Part shown: positions 26,001 through 34,826 of the stretch, in pieces
Position numbering within the stretch: position 1 is the first letter of the stretch
Layout: every line of letters begins with the position of its first letter
NCBI RefSeq assembly: GCF_000014945.1
Contig: NC_008553.1
Location: 1,815,472-1,879,471 of the forward strand
DNA: 64,000 nt
Reading direction: 5' to 3'
Source of the DNA: Methanothrix thermoacetophila PT
GTDB lineage: Archaea > Halobacteriota > Methanosarcinia > Methanotrichales > Methanotrichaceae
Program-made: the position numbers and the translations under genes
The notes under the pieces: model-generated
What the model was told of the DNA's origin: nothing
What the model saw: only the letters and a program-made list of their open reading frames with translations
The model's database searches: none

Positions 26001-29000
26001 GTGACCAGTGTCGGTTCGCCGAGTGTGAGTGTTGGACCGACATCGGGCGAGCTGAACTGCAATGTAAACGAGGTCGAGCTCGAAGCAACTGTTTCAGGAG
26101 GCAAACCGGATTACTCGTACCAGTGGTACAAGGACAACAGTCCGATAACAGGAGCGACCGGTTCGAGCTACACAGCGACAGGAGCAGGTAGCTACAAGGT
26201 CGTGGTGACCGATGCAAACGGTTGTACCGGGACGTCGGATGAAGTTCCAGTGACCAGTGTCGGTTCGCCGAGTGTGAGTGTTGGACCGACATCGGGCGAG
26301 CTGAACTGCAATGTAAACGAGGTCGAGCTCGAAGCAACTGTTTCAGGAGGCAAACCGGATTACTCGTACCAGTGGTACAAGGGAGATTCGCTGATAAATG
26401 GAGCAACTGGTTCGAGCTATACAGCCAGAGAAGCAGGTATCTACAAGGTCGAGGTGACCGATGCAAACGGCTGTACCGGGACGTCGAATGAAGTTACAGT
26501 GATCAGAGTCGGTTCGCCGAGTGTGAGTGTCAGTCCGGCATCGGGCGAATTGAACTGTAATGTAAACAGCATCGAGCTCACAGCAACGGTTACTGGAGGC
26601 GAAGAGCCGTACTCGTACCAGTGGTACAAGGACGACAGTCCGATAACAGGAGCGACCGGTTCGAGCTACACAGCGACAGGAGCAGGTAGCTACAAGGTCG
26701 TGGTGACCGATGCAAACGGTTGTACCGCAGAGTCCAGTGCGACAATAACAGAGGTCGAGTGTATTACTAAGATCATAGTCGACAAGGTTACAGACCCAAG
26801 CGGCTCGACTGAGAGCTTCGAGTTCACAGGCTCCTGGAGTGGAGGCACGACATTCTCTCTGACCGACGGTGCCGATCCTTACGATAGCGGGCAGCTTGAA
26901 CCAGGCGAGTACACGGTAACCGAGATTGTGCCTGATGGCTGGGACCTGAGCAGCATAGAAATCGATGGTGATACAGATGGTGGATCCACCTCCACCACGT
27001 CAGGCTCCACTGCCACAATCGATCTTGATGCAGGCGAGACGATCAGAGTCACGTTCACCAATACCCTCAAGACAGGCGGTCAGGGCAAACTCGACGTCAG
27101 CGGATACAAGTTCAACGATCTGAACGGGAATGGTAATTGGGATACAGGAGAGCCTGGAATCGAGGGCTGGACGATTTACCTCTCGGACGGCACAACAACG
27201 ATCTCGACTACTACCGGCTCAGATGGGAGCTACTCCTTCACAAACCTGCCCGCTGGAAAGTACACGATAACAGAGGAGGAGAGGGCAGGATGGAGCAGAA
27301 CACTCCCTGCAGATCTCGGAAGCTATGAGATCAACTTTGACGGCGAGGAGGACAGGAGCGTAGCGGACCAGAACTTCGGAAATGTTCAGACTGTACAGCC
27401 GCAGGCCAAGCTTGCGATAACCTCCACTCCTCAGGATCCCTGCAGCAATACGCCTGTGGTTGTAACAGTGAGCTGTGAGAACCTGCAGGGCGATCTCTGC
27501 GGCAGCATCGCCAGCATGACTCTGTACTACGATTCCTCCTCAGTGGAGATGACGAAGGGTTCGAACGGCAGATGGACCGCGACGGTGCCAGGCCAGTCTG
27601 CAGGCACCACACTCAGCGTTTACGCAGTGCCGAAGGACTCCCAGGGCAATTTCATAGAATCGATAGGGACGACCGCGACCGTGGAAATAACCTGGGTGGA
27701 CTGCGCAATCGATATCGAGAAGACTGCTGATAGGGAGACCGTGGAGCCTGGCGACACCATAACATACACTCTCACGGTGAAAAACACCGGCAGCGCGACG
27801 ATAAATGATGCCACAGTGGTCGACACGCTCCCGCCAGGCACGCTGTACAAATCCGCGGATCCAGAGCCGTCAGGCGTCAGCGGCAGTGTCGTCACGTGGA
27901 ACCTGGGGGCTCTCGAGGCGGGCGCATCTGTGGTCATCACCCTGACCGCGACGGTCGAGAGCGACGTATGCACGCGCCAGAGCTTCACGCCATCAGATGA
28001 GCAGAACCAGAAGCGCGGTCTGGCTCCACCTGTGACAGGAGAGGAGAGGCTCACCATAATGGCAGCATCTCCCGTCGACCAGGAGCTGATCGATTCTCTA
28101 TATAGAAATATGACCAGACTGGAGGCGAAGCTGAACTACGTCAGGAAGTACAGGGACACGTTCGATAAGGTGAACGCCTCTCTGGTCATCAGCAACGTCA
28201 CTCTGAACGGCTCTGTGTACAAGCTGATGAACTACACCAACACCACAACCGGAGATGTTCTCACAGAGGCCTACAACTCCTCAGGAGCTCTTGCATGGTC
28301 CCTCCTTGTGAGGCCTCAGAAATACGACTCCCTGCGCACAGAGTACGTCAACGGCAGGGTAGTCTCTGAGAACTACATCACAAGAGAGCCATGGGAGGGC
28401 CTCCTCATCGAGTACGACAGGCCATATCCAGGGTACACGAACCTCACGGTCACTTACTATCCGACGGGCGATACGCTTGTCGTCGTCAGGGATCTCTACG
28501 GGAATGTGATCAGCAGGGAGTACAAGAAGCTGCCAGGAGTGCCGCCTGTGCCCCTGGAGCTCGAGAACTGCGCCACGGTTAAGGGCAGAATAGGCGAGAT
28601 AGAGGTGAGCGACAGCTCCTGCGCCATAGTCACTTTGATATGCCCATTACCGGTGCAGGGAAAGCTCACACTGGATAAAAGGCCCTCCGTCGAGGTCGCA
28701 TCTGTCGGCCAGACGATCACGTACACATATACGATCACAAACGGTGGGGAGATAACGATCTCTAACATCTACGTATACGATGATCGGCTTGGCAGGATCA
28801 ATGCAGATCCCATAACCCTCGACCCGGGAGATACCACCGAGGTCACCGCGACATATGTTGTAAAAGCCACAGATGAATCTCCGATAAAGAACATCGCAAC
28901 AGCAAAAGGCGAGGATCCGAATGGCGATCCTGTGGTCTCGGACCCGGCTGAGGCTGAGGTCATGATCGCTAGTGAGGTCCTCTTCAACAAGACCGCTGAG

Positions 29001-31172
29001 CCGAAGGTGGTCGAGCCTGGAGACACGATAACGTACACGATAAGGTATCAGAACAGGGGGGGCACATTACACGACGTCCGCATTGTGGATTACTACCCGA
29101 ACGAGGTTTATTTCATAAGCGCGACCCCTGCGCCGACGAGCGGGAACAATGTATGGTACATAGGGGATCTCGCTAGTGGCGAATCTGGCGAGATAGTGAT
29201 ACTCGTGGGCGTTGCACAGGAGCTGGGCAACATGAGCTTCAGGATGGACCAGAGCGTTAGCGGCTCAGGTTACGTCAACGTTTACAACAACCTCTGCACC
29301 ACCCCGCCGAGGATAGTGAACAGGGCTGAGATGGTCTACAGGCTTACTCAGAATGGAGAGAGCACAAAGGTCACTACAGCCGCAGAGGTCCAGCTCGGAC
29401 CGCCTGCCACATGCGCCAAGATCAAGGAGCACGGGAGCGGGTCGTACGAGACTGATGATCTTGTGAGATACGAGCGCGGAAACCGCACGATAACATGGAA
29501 CAAGAGCCTGTCAGCGACGCATTACCCGACATCGTTCTCTCTTCCAAGAAACAGAAGCTTGAACTACACGACGCTCTGGGTCGAGAAGCAGAAGGCCAAG
29601 AACTACGCGACAGACGCATCATTCAGCGAGGAGTACACGTATGCCAGGGACATAAAGCGCGATAGCTCCCTCCAGATGGACGAGAACGGCTCCAGGCTCA
29701 TGATCGATACGGAGTTCACAGGCATGGGTCATGTTGGAATACTCAAAGCCAGGGAGGGCAACCTGACGAAGAACGCCTTGGACAATGCTGTTTACGAGAG
29801 CAGGGAGGACTACGTCGGCAGCTTCAGGTTGTATCAGAAGGTCGATGAGTACGGCGAGCACCTCCGCTCCGAGAGCGAGGCGAGCGGCACGGGCTTTGCA
29901 TCTGTGGATAAACGTCTTGGATCTGCCCAGCGCTCCTACGAGTCTGGCACTGGCAGCTACGAGAGCTCCCAGCTCATGGACACCCTTAGCAGCTACATGC
30001 ACAAGGAGATCAGCCTCGAACACGCGCCTGCGAACTACACGTACTCACAGGGCATGGGTGTGAACTACACCGGCAAGTGGTACGAGGGGATGTGGTCAAA
30101 GACGGATAAGAGCCTGATCAGCGAGAGCTTCTCATCGCTTAACACCCTCGAGAAGGAGACGTACGCGAGGGGCCTGAACGAGATGGAGACCGAGGCGGAG
30201 TTCTCAGGAAAGGCTGACTTCAGGGTCCTCTACCAGGATCTGAGCGGCAGGGAGGGAAGAACTGTTGATCTCGTCGATCAGTACATCGGTGATTACAAGG
30301 TGAACCGCAAGGTCTCGATAACAGGTGTATCCAGATACAGCTACCCGCACATCTCTGTGAGAAAGGAGGGCTCCGTCGACCTGGCGAACAGCACATACGC
30401 TGATTACAGGATCATCGTTGAGAACGACGGCAACGTCAATCTTGGGCCTGTATACATCCTTGACATCTTCCCGCCTGGCACGGAGTACGTGGGATCATCT
30501 GCAAGACCTGGTGAACTGACATCAGAGTATGCGAACTGGACGCTCCTGCACCTTGGAATAGGCGATACCGCAACGATCTCGCTCACTCTCAACATAACAG
30601 AAGAGGTATCGAACCTGGTCAACAGGGTGATCGTTTCAGGAGCGCATGACGATGAATGGGTCACGGCCAGAAACTTCTCCTCGATAAAGGTCGACTGGCT
30701 CGAGTGCTGTCCGGCGGAGCTCACGGCAACTAAGACAGCGGCAGTGCACAACGACACTGTGAGTTACAGGATCTCGCTGAGCAACAGAGCGAACTACACG
30801 ATGGTCGCGTTCGTGATCGATTACATACCATCAGATATGCAGCTGATCAACTACTCGCTCACGCCCTCCCAGATACGAGAGAACAGGATCGAGTGGGCGA
30901 TACTCGATCTCAGGCCCGGAAAGAGGATCGATATCGATTACAACATGAGAGCGCTCAGGAGCGGCACGTTCACGAACAGGGCCAGGGTGGAGGCCTACCC
31001 GATCGATGGGCCAGGATCGGTCGAGGCAGATCTGGCGGCCAGAGCATACGTCGGAGTCGAGATAAAAGAGCGGGAGAGAGAAGGGTGGACAGTGCCGAAG
31101 TGCATGGGTCTGAACTGCACCGAGTCGTACAGGGACGACTGGATGTCATGCAGCACATGTGCACCGGAGTAG
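23031..31172 (+). CDS. giant secreted repeat protein (Ig-like, prealbumin-like and DUF11 domains)
   Basis: A 2,713-residue exported protein. Residues 1-34 are a signal peptide (KIFLMLLIIVIVAANNVSA). In order: a unique N-domain with a Cys cluster (CERCAYKPCETPCP); a DUF11-type domain around 225-325; eleven 83-residue Ig-like repeats about 329-1240; a prealbumin-like domain (KVTDPSGSTESFEFTGSW); an SdrD-type B domain (KFNDLNGNGNWDTGEPG); several DUF11 repeats (VEPGDTITYTLTVKNTGSAT); and a long charged C-region rich in N-glycosylation sequons. No C-terminal membrane anchor is seen; the last residues carry six Cys. ATG 23031 follows GAGGGAGGAAC. A surface adhesin or sheath component is likely. 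Confidence 0.88.
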   Translation: MIYNRVGFVRTAITKIFLMLLIIVIVAANNVSALTLDSSSGVWTSVTGGSGITGVNTNEVRWGTPAEKYKSGLRFDGVTSSQNIETGKDFCLGKLTHFNYPVYSGTAASGAKLKITLHFSNPSITADFYYDLTIDETPNSGTCERCAYKPCETPCPDKVSWSNTLSSQSFFINGEEYIVQIAGFVNQCPGGTPVSDFITQEKKKNEAYLVGRVLLKRPAIGVVKTASLDGTCPGTDPVTAGIGATVTYCYQVQNTGDVKLTDVSLTDDKYGTITLDKTTLEPGETAEGTSTHTVTPSDYPLLKNIATATGKTPIGSTISAVDDCKVNVVCTPLTVSVSPTSGELNCNVNEVELEATVSGGKPDYSYQWYKDNSPITGATGSSYTATGAGSYKVVVTDANGCTGTSDEVPVTSVGSPSVSVGPTSGELNCNVNEVELEATVSGGKPDYSYQWYKDNSPITGATGSSYTATGAGSYKVVVTDANGCTGTSDEVPVTSVGSPSVSVGPTSGELNCNVNEVELEATVSGGKPDYSYQWYKDNSPITGATGSSYTATGAGSYKVVVTDANGCTGTSDEVPVTSVGSPSVSVGPTSGELNCNVNEVELEATVSGGKPDYSYQWYKGDSLINGATGSSYTAREAGIYKVEVTDANGCTGTSNEVTVIRVGSPSVSVSPASGELNCNVNSIELTATVTGGEEPYSYQWYKDDSPITGATGSSYTATGAGSYKVVVTDANGCTGTSDEVPVTSVGSPSVSVGPTSGELNCNVNEVELEATVSGGKPDYSYQWYKGDSLINGATGSSYTAREAGIYKVEVTDANGCTGTSNEVTVIRVGSPSVSVSPASGELNCNVNSIELTATVTGGEEPYSYQWYKDDSPITGATGSSYTATGAGSYKVVVTDANGCTGTSDEVPVTSVGSPSVSVGPTSGELNCNVNEVELEATVSGGKPDYSYQWYKDDSPITGATGSSYTATGAGSYKVVVTDANGCTGTSDEVPVTSVGSPSVSVGPTSGELNCNVNEVELEATVSGGKPDYSYQWYKDNSPITGATGSSYTATGAGSYKVVVTDANGCTGTSDEVPVTSVGSPSVSVGPTSGELNCNVNEVELEATVSGGKPDYSYQWYKGDSLINGATGSSYTAREAGIYKVEVTDANGCTGTSNEVTVIRVGSPSVSVSPASGELNCNVNSIELTATVTGGEEPYSYQWYKDDSPITGATGSSYTATGAGSYKVVVTDANGCTAESSATITEVECITKIIVDKVTDPSGSTESFEFTGSWSGGTTFSLTDGADPYDSGQLEPGEYTVTEIVPDGWDLSSIEIDGDTDGGSTSTTSGSTATIDLDAGETIRVTFTNTLKTGGQGKLDVSGYKFNDLNGNGNWDTGEPGIEGWTIYLSDGTTTISTTTGSDGSYSFTNLPAGKYTITEEERAGWSRTLPADLGSYEINFDGEEDRSVADQNFGNVQTVQPQAKLAITSTPQDPCSNTPVVVTVSCENLQGDLCGSIASMTLYYDSSSVEMTKGSNGRWTATVPGQSAGTTLSVYAVPKDSQGNFIESIGTTATVEITWVDCAIDIEKTADRETVEPGDTITYTLTVKNTGSATINDATVVDTLPPGTLYKSADPEPSGVSGSVVTWNLGALEAGASVVITLTATVESDVCTRQSFTPSDEQNQKRGLAPPVTGEERLTIMAASPVDQELIDSLYRNMTRLEAKLNYVRKYRDTFDKVNASLVISNVTLNGSVYKLMNYTNTTTGDVLTEAYNSSGALAWSLLVRPQKYDSLRTEYVNGRVVSENYITREPWEGLLIEYDRPYPGYTNLTVTYYPTGDTLVVVRDLYGNVISREYKKLPGVPPVPLELENCATVKGRIGEIEVSDSSCAIVTLICPLPVQGKLTLDKRPSVEVASVGQTITYTYTITNGGEITISNIYVYDDRLGRINADPITLDPGDTTEVTATYVVKATDESPIKNIATAKGEDPNGDPVVSDPAEAEVMIASEVLFNKTAEPKVVEPGDTITYTIRYQNRGGTLHDVRIVDYYPNEVYFISATPAPTSGNNVWYIGDLASGESGEIVILVGVAQELGNMSFRMDQSVSGSGYVNVYNNLCTTPPRIVNRAEMVYRLTQNGESTKVTTAAEVQLGPPATCAKIKEHGSGSYETDDLVRYERGNRTITWNKSLSATHYPTSFSLPRNRSLNYTTLWVEKQKAKNYATDASFSEEYTYARDIKRDSSLQMDENGSRLMIDTEFTGMGHVGILKAREGNLTKNALDNAVYESREDYVGSFRLYQKVDEYGEHLRSESEASGTGFASVDKRLGSAQRSYESGTGSYESSQLMDTLSSYMHKEISLEHAPANYTYSQGMGVNYTGKWYEGMWSKTDKSLISESFSSLNTLEKETYARGLNEMETEAEFSGKADFRVLYQDLSGREGRTVDLVDQYIGDYKVNRKVSITGVSRYSYPHISVRKEGSVDLANSTYADYRIIVENDGNVNLGPVYILDIFPPGTEYVGSSARPGELTSEYANWTLLHLGIGDTATISLTLNITEEVSNLVNRVIVSGAHDDEWVTARNFSSIKVDWLECCPAELTATKTAAVHNDTVSYRISLSNRANYTMVAFVIDYIPSDMQLINYSLTPSQIRENRIEWAILDLRPGKRIDIDYNMRALRSGTFTNRARVEAYPIDGPGSVEADLAARAYVGVEIKEREREGWTVPKCMGLNCTESYRDDWMSCSTCAPE
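24016..26754 (+). repeat. eleven tandem 249-bp repeats inside the giant surface gene
   Basis: The marker TGAACTG recurs exactly every 249 bases at 24061, 24310, 24559, 24808, 25057, 25306, 25555, 25804, 26053, 26302 and 26551. Each unit encodes an 83-residue Ig-like domain (core YSYQWYKDNSPITGATGSSY; end VTDANGCTG). Three subtypes occur: A (DNSPITG), B (GDSLING with AREAGIYKVEV) and C (SPASGELNCNVNS, GGEEPYSYQWYKDDS). Order is A A A B C B C A A B C, so B and C travel as a pair. Units of one subtype are nearly identical in DNA. Confidence 0.95.
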
Positions 31173-31183
31173 AGCAGAAGGAC

Positions 31184-31216
31184 GGCGGGAGGTCATCCCG
31201 CCACTCATTTGTTTTC
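31184..31216 (+). terminator. hairpin after the giant surface gene
   Basis: GGCGGGA (31184-31190) pairs perfectly with TCCCGCC (31196-31202), followed by ACTCATTTGTTTTC. It lies 12 bases after the stop. Confidence 0.65.
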
Positions 31217-31247
31217 TCAGATGCTCAGAGTTGTTTTTCTGAGCTTC

Positions 31248-31892
31248 TCAGAGCAGGATGTTATCTGAATGCTGGTGGCTGCCCTGCTGGCCCCTTCCTT
31301 TTGCGAGCAGCTTCTCCCTGTGGAGGTACATCGCAGCCCTGTTCGCGTACTGCCTGTTCGTCGAGATCACCCGCTCCCTGAGCTCCGGCGTAACCTTTCT
31401 GATCTCTCTCGCTGGCACACCAGCCCACAGCGTCTCAGGCGGCACCTTCGTGCCCTCGAGCACAAGAGCGCCCGCAGCAACTATTGCGCCACTGCCCACA
31501 ACAGATCCGCTGAGAACGGTGGCGCCTATGCCCACCATCGCCCAATCCTCTATATGAGAGGCATGCACAGTGACCCTGTGGCCGAGCGTGACGTGATCCC
31601 CTATGATACATGGCGTGTCCGGCTCCACGTGCAGCACCGAGCAGTCCTGGATGTTGCTCTTCTCCCCGACCTCTATGTAGGACTCATCTCCTCTGAGAAC
31701 GCATCCATACCATACAGAACTTTCCCGCTTCAGAACAACCCGTCCGATAAGAACAGCGCCGGGGCTCACCCATGCGGTCTCATCCACAACCGGCTCGCAC
31801 CACAGCGCCTCCCAGTCAGATCTCTCAGAGGGATACGGCAGATCGGGCGGTTCAGGCACTGAGGCTGCAGGCCATATGCTTTTTTCGCTCAT
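31248..31892 (-). CDS. gamma-carbonic-anhydrase-like hexapeptide-repeat protein
   Basis: A 214-residue left-handed beta-helix protein. Hexapeptide turns run from about residue 38 to 165. RGDESYIEVGEKSNIQDCSV keeps the Arg, Asp and Gln of the gamma-CA core, and the three candidate metal ligands are His in SVLHVEP and two His in LGHRVTVHAS. It therefore resembles the CamH/YrdA/PaaY branch rather than secreted Cam, since no signal peptide or acidic loop is visible. Role: CO2/bicarbonate interconversion or a related bound-metal function, cytoplasmic. Convergent with the giant surface gene. Confidence 0.85.
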   Translation of the reverse strand: MSEKSIWPAASVPEPPDLPYPSERSDWEALWCEPVVDETAWVSPGAVLIGRVVLKRESSVWYGCVLRGDESYIEVGEKSNIQDCSVLHVEPDTPCIIGDHVTLGHRVTVHASHIEDWAMVGIGATVLSGSVVGSGAIVAAGALVLEGTKVPPETLWAGVPAREIRKVTPELRERVISTNRQYANRAAMYLHREKLLAKGRGQQGSHQHSDNILL

Positions 31893-32050
31893 GATGAAAC
31901 AGGATAAAATGGATCCGAGATATCATTTGCGATCTGCAGCAGTGGTTTGCAGCAAACGTGTGGCTCAGGCTTATGGACAGGATCGGGATGGCAGCGCGTC
32001 CTGCGAGGCGCGAAGGGGCCACTGGCAGTGGATGTGATCATCAGGAGATT

Positions 32051-33109
32051 TCAGGCGGCGTGTTTCATCTTGAGCTGCGATGTTTTGTCTATTCTCTTCA
32101 GAAGGTATGCGGTCGCAGCGCCTCCCGCGATCGTAAGGAACCAGAGCTGTATCAGTCTGGAGAGTATTGTCGCAGCGACAGCGTAGCTGGTGGGAACCCC
32201 GATGGCGCTGAAGAGCGTTATCATCACTATGTCGACAAGCCCGATGCCGCCGGGAAGCACCAGAGGAAGCATCTGGATGAATATCATCACAGCGTAGACC
32301 GCGAATATCGCCCACATCGATACTTCGATACCCATCGACTTGAACGTGACAAACGCGACCAGATTCATGCAGAACCAGGCTGCGAACGCCCATGCTGAGC
32401 TCACAATGATCGTCCACCTGTGCTCCGTGAAGCCATTCATTGCAGAGTGGAATCTCCGGACTATGCCGATGCACAGGTTTCTGTCCACCCTGCGATTGAA
32501 CACCTTCTCGATGAACTCGATCAGCCTCGATATGATCCCTTCAAGCCAGCCGCTCGAGAAGCATATGCCTACGAATATCGCATTGATGCCGAAGAGAACA
32601 AATGCGATTCCCGAGCACGTCGCGATCGCCCACGCTGGCGCGTTCGTCTCGAACACTAGGTAGACCATGCCGATCGCGATTCCAAAAAAGAACGGCACGG
32701 CAGTGATTATGCGCGTCGCGGCGACCGTTGCCGAGGACCGATCAATCCCAGGAGACGCAAGCTTCTCCAGGAAGTATATCCTTGCGGTCTCGCCTGAGAA
32801 GCTCCCAGATGGTATGAGATTGTTGAGGAATATGCAGGATAGGTACATCAGAAACGCATCCGAGACCGACATACTGCAATCAAATTTGATGGCAACACGC
32901 CTCCAGGCGAGGCCGTCGAAGAGCACGCCGAGGAGCGCCAGGATGAATCCGAGAGAGAAGATGCGGAGATCCACGGATCTCATGCTATCCGCTATCTCTG
33001 AGAAGCCGACATGGTAGAGGTACGTGAGATACAGCGATGTGCCGACCACCACCAGGGCGATCGACTTTCTCGCGTTCGGCGTGGGAAGCTCTATCCCATC
33101 TCGATACAC
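32051..33109 (-). CDS. lysylphosphatidylglycerol-synthase-TM-type flippase-like membrane protein
   Basis: A 352-residue protein with about eight membrane helices (e.g. FSLGFILALLGVLFDGLAWR, MYLSCIFLNNLIPSGSFSGE, LPLVLPGGIGLVDIVMITLF). The motif NNLIPSGSFSGETARIYFL and LPGGIGLVD are hallmarks of the UPF0104/LPG_synthase_TM family, used in lipid or polyprenyl-glycan handling. GTG 33109 is chosen: ATAAAAATAG at 33131-33140 is a TATA box centred 26 bases upstream, giving a leaderless mRNA; ATG at 33208 would lie upstream of it. Substrate unknown. Confidence 0.8.
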   Translation of the reverse strand: MYRDGIELPTPNARKSIALVVVGTSLYLTYLYHVGFSEIADSMRSVDLRIFSLGFILALLGVLFDGLAWRRVAIKFDCSMSVSDAFLMYLSCIFLNNLIPSGSFSGETARIYFLEKLASPGIDRSSATVAATRIITAVPFFFGIAIGMVYLVFETNAPAWAIATCSGIAFVLFGINAIFVGICFSSGWLEGIISRLIEFIEKVFNRRVDRNLCIGIVRRFHSAMNGFTEHRWTIIVSSAWAFAAWFCMNLVAFVTFKSMGIEVSMWAIFAVYAVMIFIQMLPLVLPGGIGLVDIVMITLFSAIGVPTSYAVAATILSRLIQLWFLTIAGGAATAYLLKRIDKTSQLKMKHAA

Positions 33110-33129
33110 ACTGAATGGAACGATCTGAA

Positions 33130-33139
33130 GATAAAAATA
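33130..33139 (-). promoter_or_regulatory. TATA box for the LPG-synthase-TM-like gene
   Basis: CTATTTTTAT on the minus strand, centred 26 bases before GTG 33109. It decides the start of that gene and separates it from the amidoligase operon upstream. Confidence 0.55.
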
Positions 33140-33237
33140 GCTTATCGTCGTGAGGGCCTGCCAGCTCGATGAAGGTGAATGCTGCCGGTAAAAATATTGA
33201 GGGGGCACCGAAGAGAGGCGTTCCCGGTGAAAGGCGA

Positions 33238-34338
33238 TCAGATGGAGAGCAGAGGAGTGTTCGTCCTCAGCGCACTCTCCGCATCCCTTAGAAGATCTTG
33301 CATGCCTTCCATCTGCCGGTATCTCCTAACAAGAACCTCTGCGAGGCTACCGTTATCGATGCGCTCTTTGATCAGCGGGAGATATGCCATCTCATCAGGA
33401 GACGCGTGCCTTTCCGCCTCTATGTAAAGCCTCTGGAGCTCGGGTTTCATCTCTGATGTGCCTCTCCTGATGGCGAGATACATCATCTCCCTCAGACTCT
33501 CTTCATCATCCTCCAGGGAGATATCGCTTCGCAGAAGTGCATTTAGGAAAGCGGTCACACCCATATCAGATCTTATGCACTCCTGCTCATCTATGGCTTT
33601 GACCTCAAGACATCTTCTTTTAAACCTGACGATAATCCCCCTGGAGTTCACCCACTCCCTGCAGAGCAGATCTGCGCCTCTTTCCTGGAGTTTCCTGTAT
33701 ATCACTCTGTTTATTATAACATAATCCCTGATGCTTCTGATTCTCTCAGGTATCACATCATGGCATATCTCCGGGATCTCCCGCTGGTTCTCCATGTAGA
33801 AAAGAAGCCTGTTATCCATGTATCCTGTGAATCTGCCCTCAACAAACGGGGATGCTGCAGATATCGCTATCAGGTAGGGCAGCAGGGCTCTCAGCCTGTT
33901 GAACATCTCCACCAGCATATCGCTTCCGGCGTATGAGATGTTAATCTGTAGAGCCTGAATGTTCAGCCAGCCGTGCTGTTTTATGTTGAAGAGCCTGTCA
34001 TAGATGTGGTAGTACTCGGCCTCGTCATGCTCCCAGAAGGTAGTCTGGTCCAGTGTTAGAAGGGGATGCATCCCCAGCCCGAGGAATCTGTACTCCCCGA
34101 AGCAGCTGTAAAGCCTCCTGACTCCACCATAAAGCAAAGCCTCCAGCTCCTGAAGGCTCTCAGCCGGTGGCGGAACCAGCTCCAGGACGTGCTTCTGGAG
34201 CTCCTTTGAAAGGCGTAGAGCGCCAAAATCTATCTCGTGCTCGACCCTCCCACTCAATCTTTTTATGAGCAAATCTGAGATTGGGAGGGGATTGAAGCAG
34301 AGGTCGTTTATGGAGTACTCATGCTCTGTGCCTATCAT
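33238..34338 (-). CDS. GCS2-type glutamate-cysteine-ligase-like amidoligase
   Basis: A 366-residue carboxylate-amine ligase of the GCS2/YbdK fold. Seen: GTEHEYSIND at residues 3-12, matching the family's metal-binding GxExE opening; HEIDFGALRLSKELQKHVLE; GMHPLLTLDQTTFWEHD; and NIQALQINISYAG, the strand with substrate/metal residues. It would join an amino group to a glutamate-type carboxylate using ATP. It is last in an operon after a YkgJ-type protein (20-base overlap), a RimK ATP-grasp and an RLAN protein, so two different ligases act in one pathway. Product unknown; true glutathione or gamma-Glu-Cys synthesis is not implied. Confidence 0.82.
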   Translation of the reverse strand: MIGTEHEYSINDLCFNPLPISDLLIKRLSGRVEHEIDFGALRLSKELQKHVLELVPPPAESLQELEALLYGGVRRLYSCFGEYRFLGLGMHPLLTLDQTTFWEHDEAEYYHIYDRLFNIKQHGWLNIQALQINISYAGSDMLVEMFNRLRALLPYLIAISAASPFVEGRFTGYMDNRLLFYMENQREIPEICHDVIPERIRSIRDYVIINRVIYRKLQERGADLLCREWVNSRGIIVRFKRRCLEVKAIDEQECIRSDMGVTAFLNALLRSDISLEDDEESLREMMYLAIRRGTSEMKPELQRLYIEAERHASPDEMAYLPLIKERIDNGSLAEVLVRRYRQMEGMQDLLRDAESALRTNTPLLSI

Positions 34339-34816
34339 ATGAGATCTCCATGACCTTGAACGTCTCAGGCTCCTCTATTTTAAGAACAGCTGCGAGTTCA
34401 TCCTCTCTCATATTCTCAATCAGATCGAGGATCTTCTCAACCGCCAGCTTTAGCTGTCTCTCGTACGCCTCTCGATCTCTGAGAAGATAACCTGCGAGGG
34501 GGCATATGCTCTCCCTCTTGAGGTAGATCTCCACCCTTCCGTCCATCATATCGAAGGTGAAGGGACCTGCTGAACACGTCTCAGGCTTGAGATGATGCAG
34601 CCTGCACCTTCCATTCTCCAGGAGCACGCATGACCCGTCATCCCTCGCCCTGAGCCTCTTGTAGCCAGCGTGTTCGATATCATCAGGGCGTAGACCTGCG
34701 GAGATCAGAATCTCCGCACGCTTCTCCGTAAGAGGCGGCCTTGCATCGATGCAGCAGATGCCACCGCATGAGCTGCAGATGTTGCTGAATACATCAGAAT
34801 CTACATCAGAATCCAC
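34319..34816 (-). CDS. YkgJ-family cysteine-cluster protein
   Basis: A 165-residue protein with the Fe-S/zinc cluster motif ICSSCGGICC near residue 14 and CRLHHLKPETCSAGPF near residue 82, plus RESICPLAGY near 113. This set of conserved cysteines defines the YkgJ/UPF0153 group, whose role is unknown. GTG 34816 is chosen because GAGGTGA lies 5 bases before it; the frame is open to ATG 34906. It begins 10 bases after rimK-like and overlaps the start of the GCS2 gene by 20 bases, so translation is coupled. Confidence 0.8.
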   Translation of the reverse strand: MDSDVDSDVFSNICSSCGGICCIDARPPLTEKRAEILISAGLRPDDIEHAGYKRLRARDDGSCVLLENGRCRLHHLKPETCSAGPFTFDMMDGRVEIYLKRESICPLAGYLLRDREAYERQLKLAVEKILDLIENMREDELAAVLKIEEPETFKVMEISYDRHRA

Positions 34817-34826
34817 TTCGGTCACC

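Noticed and set aside
24040..26629. Several minus-strand open frames of 120-310 residues under the repeat array
   Set aside because: They are shadows of the 249-bp repeats: their sequences repeat in step with the sense gene and show no motif, start signal or composition of their own.
24016..26754. Possible CRISPR array because of regular repeats
   Set aside because: The period is 249 bases, the repeats are contiguous and coding, and there are no spacers or cas genes.
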